DNA of 64,000 nt from Amycolatopsis sp. WAC 01376. Its GTDB lineage: Bacteria; Actinomycetota; Actinomycetes; Mycobacteriales; Pseudonocardiaceae. Below, one piece after another: positions 1-7,272 of this stretch. The stretch spans positions 868,001 through 932,000 of the forward strand of contig NZ_QHKL01000003.1 of NCBI RefSeq assembly GCF_003947415.1. Direction: 5' to 3'. Numbering within the stretch: position 1 is the stretch's first letter; each line of letters opens with the position of its first letter. Both the position numbers and the translations under genes were made by a program. A model generated the notes under the pieces. It was given only the letters and a program-made list of their open reading frames with translations. It had not been told where the DNA came from and made no database searches.

Positions 1-572
1 GGCAGCTGGCGGGCGGCCTCGCCGTCCAGCGCGCCGCCGGCCGCGACTGGCGCCTCGACGCCCACGGCTTCTGGCAGGTCCACCCGGCCGCCGCCGACAC
101 GCTCGCCGCCGTCGTCGCGGAATGGGCCGAGGCGCCGCGCGACGGCGTGGCCTGGGACCTGTACGCCGGCGTCGGCCTCTTCGCGTCGGTGCTCGCCGAG
201 CAGGTCGGCCCGGGCGGCCGCGTGCTCGCCATCGAATCCGGCCGTCGCGCCGTCGCCGACGGCGAGGAGAACCTGGCCGACCTTCCGCAGGTCCGCTGGC
301 GCTCCGGCCGCGTCGAGCATCTGCTGGCCGACGCCCCGAAACCGGTCGACGTCGTCGTCCTCGACCCGCCGCGCAAGGGTGCGGGCAAGGCCGTCGTCGA
401 GTCCATTGTGGAAGGCTCGCCCGACAGGATCGTCTACGTGGCGTGCGACCCGGCCGCCTTGGCCCGCGACATCGCGCTGTTCGCGGGACACGGATACGGG
501 CTGGCGGATCTGCGTGCTTTCGACGCTTTCCCGATGACACACCACGTCGAATGCGTTGCGTTGCTGCAATAA
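1..572 (+). CDS. TrmA/RlmD-like RNA uracil methyltransferase (5' end outside window)
   Basis: This is the last 189 residues of a class I SAM-dependent RNA methyltransferase; the frame is open from base 3, so the start lies before the window. Visible motifs, numbered within the visible part, are FWQVHP (23-28), the SAM-binding loop DLYAGVGLF (52-60), DPPRKGAG (121-128) and VACDP around Cys148. In the family this Cys is the nucleophile that attacks C6 of uracil so that C5 can be methylated. The terminal HHVECVALL is also typical. The expected substrate is a uridine in tRNA or rRNA; which one cannot be told from the fragment. In other actinobacteria a gene of this type lies near dxs, as here. 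Family assignment is secure, the RNA target is not. Confidence 0.9.
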   Translation, partial: QLAGGLAVQRAAGRDWRLDAHGFWQVHPAAADTLAAVVAEWAEAPRDGVAWDLYAGVGLFASVLAEQVGPGGRVLAIESGRRAVADGEENLADLPQVRWRSGRVEHLLADAPKPVDVVVLDPPRKGAGKAVVESIVEGSPDRIVYVACDPAALARDIALFAGHGYGLADLRAFDAFPMTHHVECVALLQ

Positions 573-678
573 CGGCTTATCGGTAATCCGTCGGAATGGA
601 TTGGCTTCGTTCGGCTTGTCCAGGTGTCGAAGTGCTCGCTAACTTGAGCTCAATTCGACGCGAACGGAATTCCGAATC

Positions 679-771
679 ATGGATTATCTTACTTCGGTAT
701 GTGGTGATTGCGACGGAAAAGGCTGCGCCGGCTGCGACGGGCACGGCACGGTCACCATCGTGGAGGACTGA
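679..771 (+). CDS. 30-residue peptide with two DnaJ-type CxxCxGxG zinc motifs
   Basis: This short reading frame encodes 30 residues. Residues 8-15 (CGDCDGKG) and 16-23 (CAGCDGHG) are two back-to-back matches to the CxxCxGxG motif of DnaJ-type zinc fingers, enough to bind one Zn with four cysteines. The stop lies 3 bases before the ATG of the next gene, and the ribosome-binding site of that gene (GGAGG, about 762-766) is inside this frame, so the two are probably translated together. No strong Shine-Dalgarno is seen before the ATG, and early codons are less GC-rich than usual. The motif makes chance unlikely. The role is unknown; zinc or protein binding is an inference. Confidence 0.6.
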   Translation: MDYLTSVCGDCDGKGCAGCDGHGTVTIVED

Positions 772-774
772 CGA

Positions 775-1131
775 ATGGAACCGTCAATGCTTCCTCCCGG
801 TGTCACGGCGCAGGAGATCAGCTACCGCAGCGGCCGGAAACAAGTCATCTACACGGCGCCCTACCCGTCCGAAGGCCCGGTGCTGGCCAGGGATCTGCTG
901 GGCAGACAGGCATGGATGTTCATGTACGCGCATTTCGTCTTCACCTGGGTGGAGGGCGCGGTCCAGGTGCAGGTCGCTCACGGAACGCTGAGCGGACCGA
1001 AGATGCCGTTGTGGAAGGGAATCGCCATTTCCGCCTACTGGTCGGGGCCCGCGCTGGCGAAATTCGGGCAGGCGTGGGCGCTGCAGCAGATGTCCGGTGA
1101 GCGGGGTACCCCGGCCGTCGTCTCCATTTGA
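775..1131 (+). CDS. Hypothetical protein, 118 aa, partner of the zinc-motif peptide
   Basis: I do not recognise the family. The 118-residue product has no signal peptide and no clear membrane segment, although residues 45-60 are aromatic and hydrophobic (WMFMYAHFVFTWVEG). The start is supported by GGAGG seven bases upstream of ATG, inside the preceding 30-residue frame, so the two genes look translationally coupled. The stop falls a few bases before an IS5-type remnant, so the C-terminus may have been altered by the insertion. No function can be assigned. Confidence 0.6.
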   Translation: MEPSMLPPGVTAQEISYRSGRKQVIYTAPYPSEGPVLARDLLGRQAWMFMYAHFVFTWVEGAVQVQVAHGTLSGPKMPLWKGIAISAYWSGPALAKFGQAWALQQMSGERGTPAVVSI

Positions 1132-1655
1132 GGTACGGCCGGATGGTGCGGATCTTGTTCATGATCCGGTATGGGCCGTGGAAGATCGCGCATGAGCGGT
1201 TGCGGAAGTGGACCGCGGACGGGACGTGGGATCGGGTCCTGGAGCACGTGATCGTCAAAGGGGTTGCGCGGACTGGATCGAAGACCTCGCGATCGACGGG
1301 GAATGCCTCGGACGCTCCCGGGGAGGGCTGACGACGAAGCTTCACCTGGCGGTCGACGCGGCCGGTCTGCCGTTGGCGGTGATCCTCAAGCCCGGTCATG
1401 CCGGGGACAACCCGCAACTGCTGCCGCTGCTGGCCGACAAGGCCTACACCCACCCGAATACCCGGAAGGCGCTGCGGGAGCGCAGGATCAAGGCCACCGG
1501 CCTTCGACCCCGACCTCTACAAGCTCCGCAACGTCGTCGAGCGATGCTTCAACCGGCTCAAACAATTTCGCGGCCTAGCGACCCGATACGCCAAACGAGC
1601 CGCCTACCACCGCGCCGAGATCATCCTCGCCTGCATCGTCCTCCACCTCCGATGA
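1128..1655 (+). pseudogene. Decayed IS5-family transposase
   Basis: Transposase pieces are spread over different frames. RYGPWK...KWTADGTWDRVLEH (from about 1161) is the N-terminal IS5-type segment. DWIEDLAIDGECLGRSRGG followed by TTKLHLAVDAAGLPLAV (about 1267-1385) is the DDE core region, and RNVVERCFNRLKQFRGLATR to the end at 1655 is the C-terminal part with the conserved E region. At least two frame changes and internal losses separate them, for example around 1260 and 1500, and the usual N-terminus before RYGPWK is missing. It cannot make an active transposase. Confidence 0.85.
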
Positions 1656-1691
1656 AGATCCGCAGGACACGCCCTAGGCCGGATGGTTCGG
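1137..1691. mobile_element. IS remnant bounded by a 15-bp direct repeat
   Basis: GGCCGGATGGTGCGG (1137-1151) and GGCCGGATGGTTCGG (1677-1691) are direct repeats with 14 of 15 matches. They lie on either side of the broken transposase. They may be degenerate ends or products of rearrangement; normal IS5 terminal inverted repeats are not evident. Confidence 0.4.
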
Positions 1692-1729
1692 TCCAGGGGT
1701 CTTTCACGTCACTTGAACATGGGCATGCC

Positions 1730-1765
1730 GAGGAGCCCGTCGCCGGTGCGGACGGCGGGCTCCTC
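1730..1765 (-). terminator. Hairpin downstream of the DUF222/HNH gene
   Basis: GAGGAGCCCG (1730-1739) pairs with CGGGCTCCTC (1756-1765) as a 10-bp GC-rich stem. It sits 14 bases past the stop of the minus-strand gene. There is no T-tract, as is common in GC-rich actinomycetes. Confidence 0.5.
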
Positions 1766-1778
1766 GGGTTGTGCGTGA

Positions 1779-3035
1779 TCAAGTCACGACGCGGTGGAGA
1801 GTGTTGCGCCGTGGCACTTGTAGCGGGTCGAGGTACTGAGGTGGCACGAACTCCGGTATCCCGTCCGGCGCCATCCGAACCTGCCAGTCGCCATGGTGGA
1901 TCAGCCGATGGTGGAAGCCGCAGAGAAGGACCAGGTTCCGCAGATCAGTCGGTCCGCCGTCCGCCCAGTGGTGAATGTGGTGGGCGTGACAGTGCTTCGG
2001 CGCCCGATGGCAGCCGGGGAACGCACAGCCACCGTCGCGAATGTTCAAGGCCCGACGTTGGCCTGGGGTGACGAACCGTTTCATTCGTCCGACATCGAGA
2101 GGCTCACCGGCGGCGTTGAGCACGACGGGGATCATCAGGCAGTCGCAAGCTGCCAAACGGGCTTCGCGGGCGGTGATCTTCCCGACGAAGTCGAGGCACG
2201 CGGTCCCGAGTCCGGTCTTCAAGGCTTCGAGTCCGACGGTGACATGCACCAGCGTGCGGTAGCCGGAGGTGCCCGGTTGATCGGGGCAGGCGATGGCGAG
2301 GTCGACGAGGTCGGCCCACGCGTCTCCTCGGCGTTGGGGCATGGTGCGGTGGTCGGTCTGGCCGAACTCGTCGACCGGCCGCTTCGCCCCGTAGGCGTCC
2401 AGCGTGGCCGCGGTGCGGGCACCGGTCTCGGGGTCCAGTAGCCCGGACAGTTTCCAGAAGCCGTCCTTGCGGCGCTCGACGAACACCTCCCGCCTCGGCG
2501 GCGTGGGTTCGGGGTCCTTCGGCTCGTTGCCATCGGGGTCGAGATGCGCGAGAAGGTTCACGCCTGCGTCGGCGATCTCTTTCGGCCCGGCCTCGCGGGC
2601 GAGATCGGCGAGGATCTTCTCCGCCCCGGCTCGTTCCTCCGCGGGCACATCGGAGGGAATTTTGCGGAGGATCTCCAGGATCAGGTCTATGTGCTGCTCC
2701 CCGAGCGCGCCGTCCTCGGCCGCGGCGGCGGTTGCGGGCGCGAACACGGCACCCTCACCACCGACACCCGGCGCGGGGTTCAGGGCCTGGGCCCGGTCCA
2801 CCATGTCTTGCGCGTCACCCCGGGAGATCCGGGCGACATCGGCGAGCCAAGATGTCGCGCTCCCATAGCCGAACAAGTCTTCCGCGCCCCGCGACTCGAC
2901 TTCCGCCAGGTACTTCCCCAAGCCGGCCGAGGCCACCCTCATCACCTGCAGCAGGTGTGTCACGCCGTGGGCAAGCTCCAGCTTGCCGGCGCGCCACAGT
3001 TCCTGCGGCAGTTCGGGAATGGTCGTCTCGGGCAC
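1779..3035 (-). CDS. DUF222 / HNH endonuclease domain protein
   Basis: The 418-residue product belongs to the abundant actinobacterial DUF222 (13E12-repeat-like) family. The N-terminal two thirds is the helical DUF222 region. The C-terminus carries an HNH nuclease fold, about residues 335-385: CAFPGC, HCHAHHIHHW, a GGPTDL..N loop and CGFHHRLIH, which supply the zinc cysteines and catalytic histidines. Such proteins often lie near mobile DNA, and an IS remnant is adjacent here. Their cellular role is not established; nuclease activity is inferred from the intact motif. The start is GTG at 3035, with GGAG just upstream. A palindrome sits right before the gene. Confidence 0.85.
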   Translation of the reverse strand: MPETTIPELPQELWRAGKLELAHGVTHLLQVMRVASAGLGKYLAEVESRGAEDLFGYGSATSWLADVARISRGDAQDMVDRAQALNPAPGVGGEGAVFAPATAAAAEDGALGEQHIDLILEILRKIPSDVPAEERAGAEKILADLAREAGPKEIADAGVNLLAHLDPDGNEPKDPEPTPPRREVFVERRKDGFWKLSGLLDPETGARTAATLDAYGAKRPVDEFGQTDHRTMPQRRGDAWADLVDLAIACPDQPGTSGYRTLVHVTVGLEALKTGLGTACLDFVGKITAREARLAACDCLMIPVVLNAAGEPLDVGRMKRFVTPGQRRALNIRDGGCAFPGCHRAPKHCHAHHIHHWADGGPTDLRNLVLLCGFHHRLIHHGDWQVRMAPDGIPEFVPPQYLDPLQVPRRNTLHRVVT

Positions 3036-3039
3036 GTCT

Positions 3040-3058
3040 CCATATTACCGAAATATGG
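3040..3058. promoter_or_regulatory. CCATATT-n5-AATATGG palindrome upstream of the DUF222 gene
   Basis: Perfect 7-bp arms (3040-3046 and 3052-3058) lie directly before the GTG start. AT-rich symmetry in GC-rich DNA suggests a protein-binding site or a structured translation start. Confidence 0.3.
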
Positions 3059-3147
3059 GCGGGAAATCATTCGTAATTTTAAGCAATAATGGTAATTGCA
3101 CATTTACCACTGATGGGTGATATGGGGTCGGACATCGTGACGCTCGC

Positions 3148-3184
3148 GAGTGGTAAGGACGGTTCTAACCGTCCTTTACCACTC
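3148..3184. repeat. Family B palindrome (GTGAGTGG type), copy 1
   Basis: GAGTGGTAAGGACGGTT (3148-3164) pairs with AACCGTCCTT-TACCACTC (3167-3184) with one bulged base. Related palindromes occur at 38794-38864 and 58187-58236. A further right half-copy lies at 3384-3407. Confidence 0.75.
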
Positions 3185-3242
3185 ACGACCTGTCTTTGTC
3201 TCTCACGAGACTCACGCGGCTCGGCACCAGTGTTCTTGCCCG

Positions 3243-3307
3243 CCTGAGTACATGAAGGACCCCTTCACTGCGCCAGGCGCAAGGAAGGGGTCCTTCATGT
3301 ACTCAGG
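3243..3307. repeat. Family A palindrome, copy 1
   Basis: Perfect 24-bp arms (3243-3266 and 3284-3307) contain ATGAAGGACCCCTTC and enclose a 17-base loop that itself holds a small hairpin. It lies downstream of the minus-strand DUF1062 gene. The 3059-3416 gap otherwise shows only these palindromes and no supportable gene. Confidence 0.8.
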
Positions 3308-3383
3308 CAAGGTGTGAAGGTCGGGTTTCCTCGGCTGAGCCGAGGGAAGCCGGAACCACGTAGGTGCCTAAGCCACCCTTGGC

Positions 3384-3407
3384 TCTAACCGTCCTTACCA
3401 CTCACGA
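3384..3407. repeat. Half-copy of family B palindrome
   Basis: TCTAACCGTCC-TTACCACTCACGA repeats the right arm at 3164-3188 with one base missing. It has no partner arm and ends 10 bases from the DUF1062 stop. Confidence 0.6.
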
Positions 3408-3416
3408 GACCCAAGC

Positions 3417-3959
3417 TCAGCGTTTCAGCGTGAAAGTGAAGTCCCCGGAAACCTTCCCGGTCAACCGCACCGCCGAAACCACCTTCCCTTCCTCGATCAG
3501 TCTCTCGACCTCGCCCCGCGAAAGACCGCATCCCTCGGCGATCAGCCGCACCGGCCGGACCGGGATCCGAGCCGCGAAGCGAACGGAGACGTCGCGAAAG
3601 TCCGGGGCATCCGAGGAGCCGGTGTCGAGGCACCAGGCACCCTCCCAATCGAGGGCGATGCGGTTACGGCGCCGCACGGCGGGGTCCTGGAGCAGGTGCG
3701 CCGCCAAGGCGGGGTCGTTCTCATGCAGCCGGTTCAGCAGTTCAGGCCGGACGGAGCGCACGTTCACCCGCTCCAGGATCGTGAGCTTCGCGGTGTCCCC
3801 GCATCCGGTGCAGCGCACGAGGAGCCAGACGTCGAGGAGTTTGTGGTTGGCGTTGACGCGGAACTTGCCGTTCGCCCGGAAACGCCCGGACGCGCAAGCG
3901 TGGCAACGGCGGAGGACGACAGGTAGGCAGGTGGGTACGACCACCCAGTTTTCGAGCAC
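3417..3959 (-). CDS. DUF1062 family protein
   Basis: The 180-residue product matches the layout of the uncharacterised bacterial DUF1062 family. Two CxxC pairs (Cys19/Cys22 and Cys50/Cys53) near the N-terminus probably bind one zinc. The C-terminal third, CGLSRGEVERLIEEGKVVS, resembles a small RNA-binding S4-like helical unit. It is a single gene on the minus strand with a GTG start and no strong ribosome-binding site. A family A palindrome lies beyond its stop. The function is unknown; zinc binding and nucleic-acid binding are inferences from motifs. Confidence 0.7.
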   Translation of the reverse strand: MLENWVVVPTCLPVVLRRCHACASGRFRANGKFRVNANHKLLDVWLLVRCTGCGDTAKLTILERVNVRSVRPELLNRLHENDPALAAHLLQDPAVRRRNRIALDWEGAWCLDTGSSDAPDFRDVSVRFAARIPVRPVRLIAEGCGLSRGEVERLIEEGKVVSAVRLTGKVSGDFTFTLKR

Positions 3960-4048
3960 AGGAATACGCCCGTTCAGTGAGAAATCCGCAGCAAAAAGAA
4001 ACGCGGCGCCTAGACGCGACGCGCGACGAAATCAGCTCTCGGGAGGTC

Positions 4049-4188
4049 TCACAGGGTGTACAACGGCAGGCCCTCGGGCTCGACGACATGGTCCGGCAGC
4101 ACGGTAATGGCCAGGGAGAGGCCGCTCCACTGGTTTTCCAGGGCAAAGCGAAGGCCCCCTGGCCGAAACCAGGGGGCCTCACTCAAGC
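4049..4188 (-). other. Possible short reading frame or gene tail
   Basis: A minus-strand frame ending with TGA at 4051-4049 reads like coding sequence: FALENQWSGLSLAITVLP, then DHVVEPEGLPLYTL. Codons are strongly G/C-ending. It could start at TTG near 4188, but then it would run through the hairpin at 4153-4178. It may be a real small gene of about 45 residues or the remnant tail of a lost gene. Confidence 0.25.
4153..4178 (-). terminator. Terminator hairpin after the GMC oxidoreductase gene
   Basis: GGCCCCCTGG (4153-4162) and CCAGGGGGCC (4169-4178) form a perfect 10-bp stem with a 6-base loop. It is 16 bases past the stop of the minus-strand operon and is followed by a short T-containing run. 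Confidence 0.7.
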
Positions 4189-4193
4189 AATGC

Positions 4194-5747
4194 CTAGGAG
4201 CGCGCGTCCTCCTTCAGCATGTCCGCGCACTTCTCACCGATCGCCATCGTCGTGATGCACGGGTTGACCGCGACCAGGAACGGCATCGCCGAACCATCCG
4301 CGACGCGCAGGCCTTCGACGCCCCGCACCCGCAGTCGCGCGTCCAGTACGGCCAGCGGATCCCCGTCGCCGCCCATTTTCGCGGTGCACGACGGGTGGTA
4401 GACCGTGTTGTGCGTCTTGCGCAGGTAGTCGGCGATCTCGTCGTCGGTCTTGACGTCCTTGCCGGGTGCCAGTTCCGTGCCCGCCCATTCGTCCAGCGCG
4501 GGCTGTTCGGCGATCTTGCGTGCCAGTTTGATGCCGTAGGTCATCACGCGCATGTCGTGCTCGTCGGTGAAGTAGCGCGGATCCACCTTCGGCTTGTCCC
4601 GATAGTCGCGGCTGCGTAGCCGCACGGTGCCGGTCGACCGTGACCGGGTGACGTTCGGGGTCAGGCAGAAGCCGTTCTCCGTGGTGGGATAGCCCTGCCG
4701 GAGGGTGTTCATGTCGAACGGCACCGAGCCGTAGTGGAACATCAGGTCCGGCCGGTCGAGCCCTTCCTCGGTGGTGGTGAAGATGCCGATCTCCCACCAT
4801 TGCGTGGACTCGGTGGTCATCGGCTGCAGGGCGTCCCACTGGATGACGCCTTCCGGGTGATCCTGCAGGTTCTCGCCGACGCCGGGGGAGTCCACCAGAA
4901 CTTCCACTCCGACCTCGCGCAGATGATCGGCGGGGCCGATTCCCGACAGCATCAGGAGTTTCGGGGTGTCGATCGCGCCAGAGGACAGGATGACCTCGCG
5001 CCGCGCGCGCAGCGGGACGCCGTGGATCAGGTCGTCGGCGAGGTACTCCGCGCCGGTGCAGCGTTTGCCGTCGAACAGCAGCCGCCGGACGCGGGCACCG
5101 GTGATGATCTCCAGGTTCGGCCGCTTGCCGATGATCGGGTGCAGATACGAGACCGACGCCGACGATCGCGTGCCGTCTTCGCGCGCGTTGATCTGGAACC
5201 AGTTCGCCCCGTGTGTCACGGTCTTGCCCGAGTTGAACTCCGTCCTCGGGATGCCCGCCTGCTCGCAGGCCTGCAGCAGCGCGACGCCGGTCGGGTCGTT
5301 CGGCGGCACCGAGCGGATGGTCACCGGACCGGAGCGGCCGTGGTGGTCACCGGGACCGTCGTTGGTCTCAAGACGCTTGTACAGCGGGAAAACATCCTTG
5401 GCCGACCAGCCGGGAAGACCGAGCGACGACCATTCGTCGAGGTCTTCCGCCGGCGCCCAGAAGGCGATGCACGAGTTGTGCGACGAGCAGCCGCCGAGCA
5501 CTCGCGCGCGGGCGTGGCGCAGGAAGGAGTTGCCGGACTCCTGCGGTTCGACCAGGTAGTCCCAGTCGTAGCCGGATTCCAGCAGTGCCATCCACTTCGT
5601 CAGTTCCAGCACCGCCGGATTGTCCACATCGGACGGTCCGGCCTCCAGGAGCGCCACGGTGACGTCCGGGTCTTCCGAGAGTCTCGCCGCGACCACCGAA
5701 CCCGCCGTCCCGCCGCCGACGACGATGTAGTCGAACTCTCCGGTCAC
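4194..5747 (-). CDS. GMC-family flavin oxidoreductase, choline dehydrogenase-like
   Basis: The 517-residue product is a glucose-methanol-choline oxidoreductase. The FAD dinucleotide motif VVGGGTAG is at residues 9-16. The C-terminal active-site pair is His451 (YHPSCTAKMG) and Asn495 (NPCITTMAIGE); the 44-residue spacing equals that of the His/Asn pair of choline oxidase. It probably oxidises choline or a related alcohol to the aldehyde. The start is GTG, overlapping the TGA of the upstream permease as GTGA, with GGAGG just before it, so translation is coupled. The operon order on the minus strand is aldehyde dehydrogenase, permease, this gene. Substrate is inferred from family and neighbours; another amino alcohol is possible. 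Confidence 0.85.
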   Translation of the reverse strand: MTGEFDYIVVGGGTAGSVVAARLSEDPDVTVALLEAGPSDVDNPAVLELTKWMALLESGYDWDYLVEPQESGNSFLRHARARVLGGCSSHNSCIAFWAPAEDLDEWSSLGLPGWSAKDVFPLYKRLETNDGPGDHHGRSGPVTIRSVPPNDPTGVALLQACEQAGIPRTEFNSGKTVTHGANWFQINAREDGTRSSASVSYLHPIIGKRPNLEIITGARVRRLLFDGKRCTGAEYLADDLIHGVPLRARREVILSSGAIDTPKLLMLSGIGPADHLREVGVEVLVDSPGVGENLQDHPEGVIQWDALQPMTTESTQWWEIGIFTTTEEGLDRPDLMFHYGSVPFDMNTLRQGYPTTENGFCLTPNVTRSRSTGTVRLRSRDYRDKPKVDPRYFTDEHDMRVMTYGIKLARKIAEQPALDEWAGTELAPGKDVKTDDEIADYLRKTHNTVYHPSCTAKMGGDGDPLAVLDARLRVRGVEGLRVADGSAMPFLVAVNPCITTMAIGEKCADMLKEDARS

Positions 5748-7255
5748 TGTGCTGCCTCCTCGGGAAGTGCTTCCGCGGCGTGATCGGCCAGGACGCCGCT
5801 CTTGTGCCGCAGGACGAACCAGTAATACGCGAAACCGACGACCGCCACCGCGCCGACGAACAGCACGGCCCCCCATTGGAGGTACCAGTGGTAGGGCTCG
5901 GTCGCGTTGTAGACCTCGCGCCGCGGCCACGCCAGGTTCACCACGATCACGCCGCCCCACAGCACGCCGAGGATGTTGACCGGGAGCCCCAGTTTGCCGA
6001 GCGAGAAGTACTTGGTGCCGGCCACCTTCGGTGGCGGCCATTGCCCGCGCAGGCGTTTGACCAGCATCGGCACGGTGACCAGCAGGTACGCCAGGTAGAT
6101 CATGATGATGCCGATACTGGTGATCACCGTGAAGATCTGCGGCTGGCCGACGTTGACCACCAGGATCAGCACCGCGATCACCCCGGAGACGATCGCGGGG
6201 ATCACGGGCGTCTTCGTCTTCGGCGACACCCGCGCCAGATGCTTCCCGGCGGGCAGGTTGTTGTCGCGGCCCATCGCGAACATCATCCGGATCGCCGCCG
6301 ACTGCACGGCCAGGTTGCATACGGTGATCGCGATGACGACCGCCAGCAGGAAGATCGTGCCGATCGTGCTGCCGAGGACGTCGAGCACGATGAATTGCAG
6401 CCCACCGGTCGCGATCTGCGGGTTGTTGATGTCGCCGACGGCCATCAGCGCCAGGATGAGGATCAGCCCGCCGATGACGAACGACGCGATCAGCGCGCGC
6501 AGGATCGCCTTGGGCGCGTTCTTGCGCGGGTCGTGGGATTCCTCGCCGAGCGAGCTGGCGGTGTCGAAGCCGTACATGACGTAGGTCGACGCGAGCGAGG
6601 CGACCAGGAACGCCCCGAAGTACCCCCACGGCTGGTCGGCGCCGGTGTTGTTGGTCTGCATGACGACCTCGGGGCCGCGCGTGATGTTCACCGCGAGCGC
6701 GACGATCAGCAGGACCGCGGCGATCAGTTCGATGAACACCCCGGCGCTGTTGATCCGCGCCATCAGTTTGACGCCCCAGGCGTTCACCAGCGTGGTGAAC
6801 AGGATCAGGATCGTGCCGAGGATGACCGCGTTCACCGCGCTGTCGCCGGAGAAGGAGAAGAACGACGAGATCTGCGGGAGCGTGATCTGATACGCCAGCG
6901 CGACCGCGGCGATGCTGACGATCGAGGCGGTCAGCATCATCCACCCGGCCAGCCAGGCGACGTGCGGGCTGCCGAGCCGTTTCGACCAGTTGTAGATCGA
7001 ACCGGCGACCGGATAGTGCGCGGCCAGTTCGGCGAACGACAGCGCCACCATGAGCTGGCCGGCGAACACCATCGGCCACGACCACCAGTACGCCGGCCCG
7101 CCGAAGCTGAAGCCGAAGTAGAACAGCTGGAAGGTCCCGGTCAGGATCGAGATGTAGCTGATCCCGGCGGCGAAGGTGTGGAAATTGCCGAGCGTTCTTT
7201 CGAGTTCCTGTTTGTAGCCGAAACCGGCGAGGCCGTCATCGGAAGGATTGCTCAT
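5744..7255 (-). CDS. APC-superfamily amino acid/amine permease
   Basis: This 503-residue integral membrane protein has about 12 hydrophobic segments and the N-terminal pattern LERTLGNFHTFAAGISYISI of the APC amine/amino acid transporters. It probably imports the substrate of the adjacent GMC dehydrogenase and aldehyde dehydrogenase, most likely choline or a similar amine. I chose ATG at 7255 because GAGGGG stands about nine bases upstream; a TTG at 7261 would be too close. The stop overlaps the next gene by GTGA. A clear paralogue lies at 36387-37853 beside the urea/guanidine genes. Confidence 0.85.
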   Translation of the reverse strand: MSNPSDDGLAGFGYKQELERTLGNFHTFAAGISYISILTGTFQLFYFGFSFGGPAYWWSWPMVFAGQLMVALSFAELAAHYPVAGSIYNWSKRLGSPHVAWLAGWMMLTASIVSIAAVALAYQITLPQISSFFSFSGDSAVNAVILGTILILFTTLVNAWGVKLMARINSAGVFIELIAAVLLIVALAVNITRGPEVVMQTNNTGADQPWGYFGAFLVASLASTYVMYGFDTASSLGEESHDPRKNAPKAILRALIASFVIGGLILILALMAVGDINNPQIATGGLQFIVLDVLGSTIGTIFLLAVVIAITVCNLAVQSAAIRMMFAMGRDNNLPAGKHLARVSPKTKTPVIPAIVSGVIAVLILVVNVGQPQIFTVITSIGIIMIYLAYLLVTVPMLVKRLRGQWPPPKVAGTKYFSLGKLGLPVNILGVLWGGVIVVNLAWPRREVYNATEPYHWYLQWGAVLFVGAVAVVGFAYYWFVLRHKSGVLADHAAEALPEEAAQ

Positions 7256-7272
7256 CGGCAATTTTCCCCTCT

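Noticed and set aside
1208..2071. 287-residue frame running from the IS into the DUF222 region
   Set aside because: Only codons up to about 1500 match a transposase; the rest is antisense of the HNH gene.
4194..7085. 963-residue frame that appears to fuse an N-terminal Arg-rich region to the GMC oxidoreductase
   Set aside because: The first part is an out-of-frame reading of the permease gene. The GMC protein starts at GTG 5747 with its own ribosome-binding site.
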